Source of the DNA: an uncultured Tannerella sp.
GTDB lineage: Bacteria > Bacteroidota > Bacteroidia > Bacteroidales > Tannerellaceae
NCBI GenBank assembly: GCA_938036405.1
Contig: CALHPT010000148.1
Span: forward strand, 1 to 5,117
Reading direction: 5' to 3'
Length of the DNA stretch: 5,117 bases
Shown here piece after piece: positions 3,661 to 5,117 of this stretch; the stretch's first letter is position 1, and every line of letters begins with the position of its first letter. Position numbers and translations under genes: made by a program. The notes below the pieces were generated by a model that saw only the letters and a program-made list of their open reading frames with translations, did not search any database and was not told the DNA's origin.

Positions 3661-5117
3661 ATGCAGAAGTACACGATCGTCGATTTGAACGAGAAGGCTG
3701 AAGCTGAACTCGCTGCTATAGCCGGCGAGCTGGGTATTGCCAATGCCGGCTCAATGCCCAAACAAGAACTTATTTACAAAATACTCGACGAGCAGGCTAT
3801 CAGTGTAGCCGGCGTCCGGAAGGAAAAACAAAAAACGACGGAAGACCGGCACACCGAAAGGCGCAAGCCGGGTCGTCCGCGCAAAAACGCCGAGGAGGAA
3901 GCTCCCGAAAGCGAAGACGTCGCAGCCGCTCCTGCCGAGCCGAACGACGAGGAAGCTCAGGCCAAACGCAAGCGTGGCCGCCCTCGCAAAGCGGCGGAAG
4001 AGATAGCGGAAGAGACCCGGGAAGATGTGCAGCAGCTCGTGGCTCTGGCTGCTGCAGAGGAGACAAATGCAACGGAGAAGGAGAGTGCCGGGCGGAAGCC
4101 GGCGGCGAAAACGTCCACCGCATCCCCTGCCAAAGCCCCTGCCAAAGCCCTTCCCCGTCCGGCGGAGACCGCCCCGCGCGTGGCACCGTCTCCCCCTCCC
4201 ACGACGCCCGTGAGCGAGCCGGCCAAGGACGATGCCAAGCCCGAGACGCCCGCTCCTCCCCCCGCCATCGAGTCCATCACCACGACTCCTGCTGCCGGAG
4301 CCGTCGATGAGGGCGGTGCTCGCCGCCTCGTATTCAGGCACAAGAACAGCTCCTCGGTATTGGATCAGGTGCTGCCGTACAGCTCTCTCCAGCCCCCGCA
4401 GAGGCCCAAACCGGCCGGTGCTCCGGTCGGCAGCAGCCCGATCAGGCAGCGACAGCCGGCCGGCGTGCCGACTCCCCGTCGCGAACCTCAGCAATCTCTC
4501 TACAACTTCGACGGCATCCTCGAGTGCATGGGTGTACTGGAGATCATGCCCGACGGCTACGGATTCCTCCGCTCCTCGGACTACAACTATCTGTCCTCTC
4601 CGGACGATGTGTACGTGTCCCAGCAGCAGATCAAGCACAACGGACTCAAGACCGGCGACGTCGTGGCAGGTACTATCCGTCCGCCCAGAGAGGGGGAGAA
4701 GTACTTCCCCTTCGTGCAGCTGCGGAGTGTGAACGGTCGCAGCCCCGAAGAGATCCGCGACCGCGTGCCCTTCGATCATCTCACACCCCTCTTCCCCGAA
4801 GAGAAGTTCACCCTCGAAGCACCGGGCATCCGTGCCGTAAACGATAAAATATCCGTCCGCGTCGTAGACCTCTTCGCCCCCATAGGCAAAGGACAGCGCG
4901 GCCTGATCGTATCCCAGCCCAAGACGGGTAAGACGATGCTCCTCAAGGACATTGCCAATGCCATCGCAGCCAATCACCCCGAAGTGTACATGATCGTCCT
5001 GCTCATCGACGAGCGTCCCGAAGAGGTCACCGACATGGCGCGAAGTGTGAACGCCGAGGTCATCGCCTCCACCTTCGACGAGCCGGCAGAGCGTCACGTG
5101 AAGATCGCCGAGATCGT
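3661..5117 (+). CDS. rho: Transcription termination factor Rho, with long disordered insertion (C-terminus outside window)
   Basis: The open frame gives 485 residues before the window ends; about 174 C-terminal residues are missing, judged against the 419-residue E. coli protein. Rho is a hexameric RNA-dependent ATPase/translocase that releases RNA from transcribing polymerase. Residues 1-45 are the N-terminal helical Rho_N domain (ELAAIAGELGI, KQELIYKILDEQA). Residues 46-280 are charged and P/A-rich, with AT-hook-like KPGRPRK (69-75) and KRKRGRPRK (102-110). The RNA-binding cold-shock-like domain (about 285-357) carries DGYGFLR (298-304), with Y300 and F302 at the base-contacting aromatic positions. 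The ATPase domain shows GLIVSQPKTGKT (414-425; K421 and K424 match E. coli K181 and K184) and LLIDERPEEVTDM (447-459; E451 matches catalytic E211). Walker B, Q-loop and R-loop lie beyond the window. The start is fixed by the Rho_N domain. Similar insertions are known in Bacteroidetes Rho. Confidence 0.98.
   Translation, partial: MQKYTIVDLNEKAEAELAAIAGELGIANAGSMPKQELIYKILDEQAISVAGVRKEKQKTTEDRHTERRKPGRPRKNAEEEAPESEDVAAAPAEPNDEEAQAKRKRGRPRKAAEEIAEETREDVQQLVALAAAEETNATEKESAGRKPAAKTSTASPAKAPAKALPRPAETAPRVAPSPPPTTPVSEPAKDDAKPETPAPPPAIESITTTPAAGAVDEGGARRLVFRHKNSSSVLDQVLPYSSLQPPQRPKPAGAPVGSSPIRQRQPAGVPTPRREPQQSLYNFDGILECMGVLEIMPDGYGFLRSSDYNYLSSPDDVYVSQQQIKHNGLKTGDVVAGTIRPPREGEKYFPFVQLRSVNGRSPEEIRDRVPFDHLTPLFPEEKFTLEAPGIRAVNDKISVRVVDLFAPIGKGQRGLIVSQPKTGKTMLLKDIANAIAANHPEVYMIVLLIDERPEEVTDMARSVNAEVIASTFDEPAERHVKIAEI
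4126..4149 (+). repeat. Perfect 12-bp tandem duplication inside rho
   Basis: CCTGCCAAAGCC is repeated back to back (4126-4137 and 4138-4149), in frame, and encodes PAKA twice at residues 156-163 in the disordered insertion. Because the unit is a multiple of three, gain or loss of copies would change the linker length without breaking the frame. Confidence 0.85.

Noticed and set aside
3603..3701. 32-codon plus-strand open frame overlapping the rho start by 41 bases in another frame
   Set aside because: No conserved features are visible and it is too short to judge. A regulatory upstream ORF is possible but nothing in the sequence supports it over chance.
3507..3761. Minus-strand open frame (84 codons) overlapping the rho leader and start
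   Set aside because: It overlaps the Rho N-terminal domain and the rho promoter-like site antisense, and has no recognisable motif.
3751..5097. Minus-strand open frame (448 codons) opposite rho
   Set aside because: It is antisense to a clear Rho, and its Arg/Gly-rich stretches are the reverse complement of the P/A-rich linker.

Overview
The window looks like a chromosomal segment from an oral or gut Bacteroidales bacterium, in the Porphyromonas/Tannerella neighbourhood. Three things suggest this. The gene set and order (hutI, ftcD, an HU-type gene, then divergent rho) matches what I remember of the Porphyromonas gingivalis hut/rho locus. Rho carries the long low-complexity insertion typical of Bacteroidetes. 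The best promoter-like sites fit the Bacteroidetes -7 consensus TAnnTTTG, with no clear Shine-Dalgarno sequences. The coding regions are GC-rich, so I would not name P. gingivalis itself, and the species cannot be fixed from sequence reading alone.

Layout. Bases 1-149 (minus) hold the first 49 codons of a four-helix-bundle (S23/IVP-type) protein, cut by the window edge. Bases 150-225 are a seven-base-period GTGAARA repeat filling the gap between that start codon and the hutI stop. Then, all on the minus strand and read from high to low coordinates, come an HU-family DNA-binding protein with a glycine-rich tail (2985-2470), ftcD (2421-1519) and hutI (1460-222). The gaps are 48, 58 and 72 nt, so this is plausibly one transcript. 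HutI opens imidazolonepropionate to formiminoglutamate, and FtcD passes the formimino group to tetrahydrofolate, giving glutamate: the last two steps of histidine breakdown.

Bases 2986-3660 are a 675-base divergent intergenic region, and the most unusual part of the window. From left to right it holds: five copies of a palindrome, AACGTCTAGACGTT, at an exact 22-bp period (3061-3162); a GC-rich 132-bp element bounded by a near-perfect inverted repeat (3177-3308); a minus-strand -7-like box placed so that transcription would begin at that element's outer stem; a featureless stretch; and a plus-strand -7-like box ahead of rho. The minus-strand transcript would then carry a long structured leader, or a separate small RNA, before the HU gene.

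Bases 3661-5117 (plus) encode the N-terminal 485 residues of transcription terminator Rho, cut by the window end. About 235 residues of charged, proline/alanine-rich and probably disordered sequence lie between the N-terminal helical domain and the RNA-binding domain. That stretch contains two AT-hook-like motifs.
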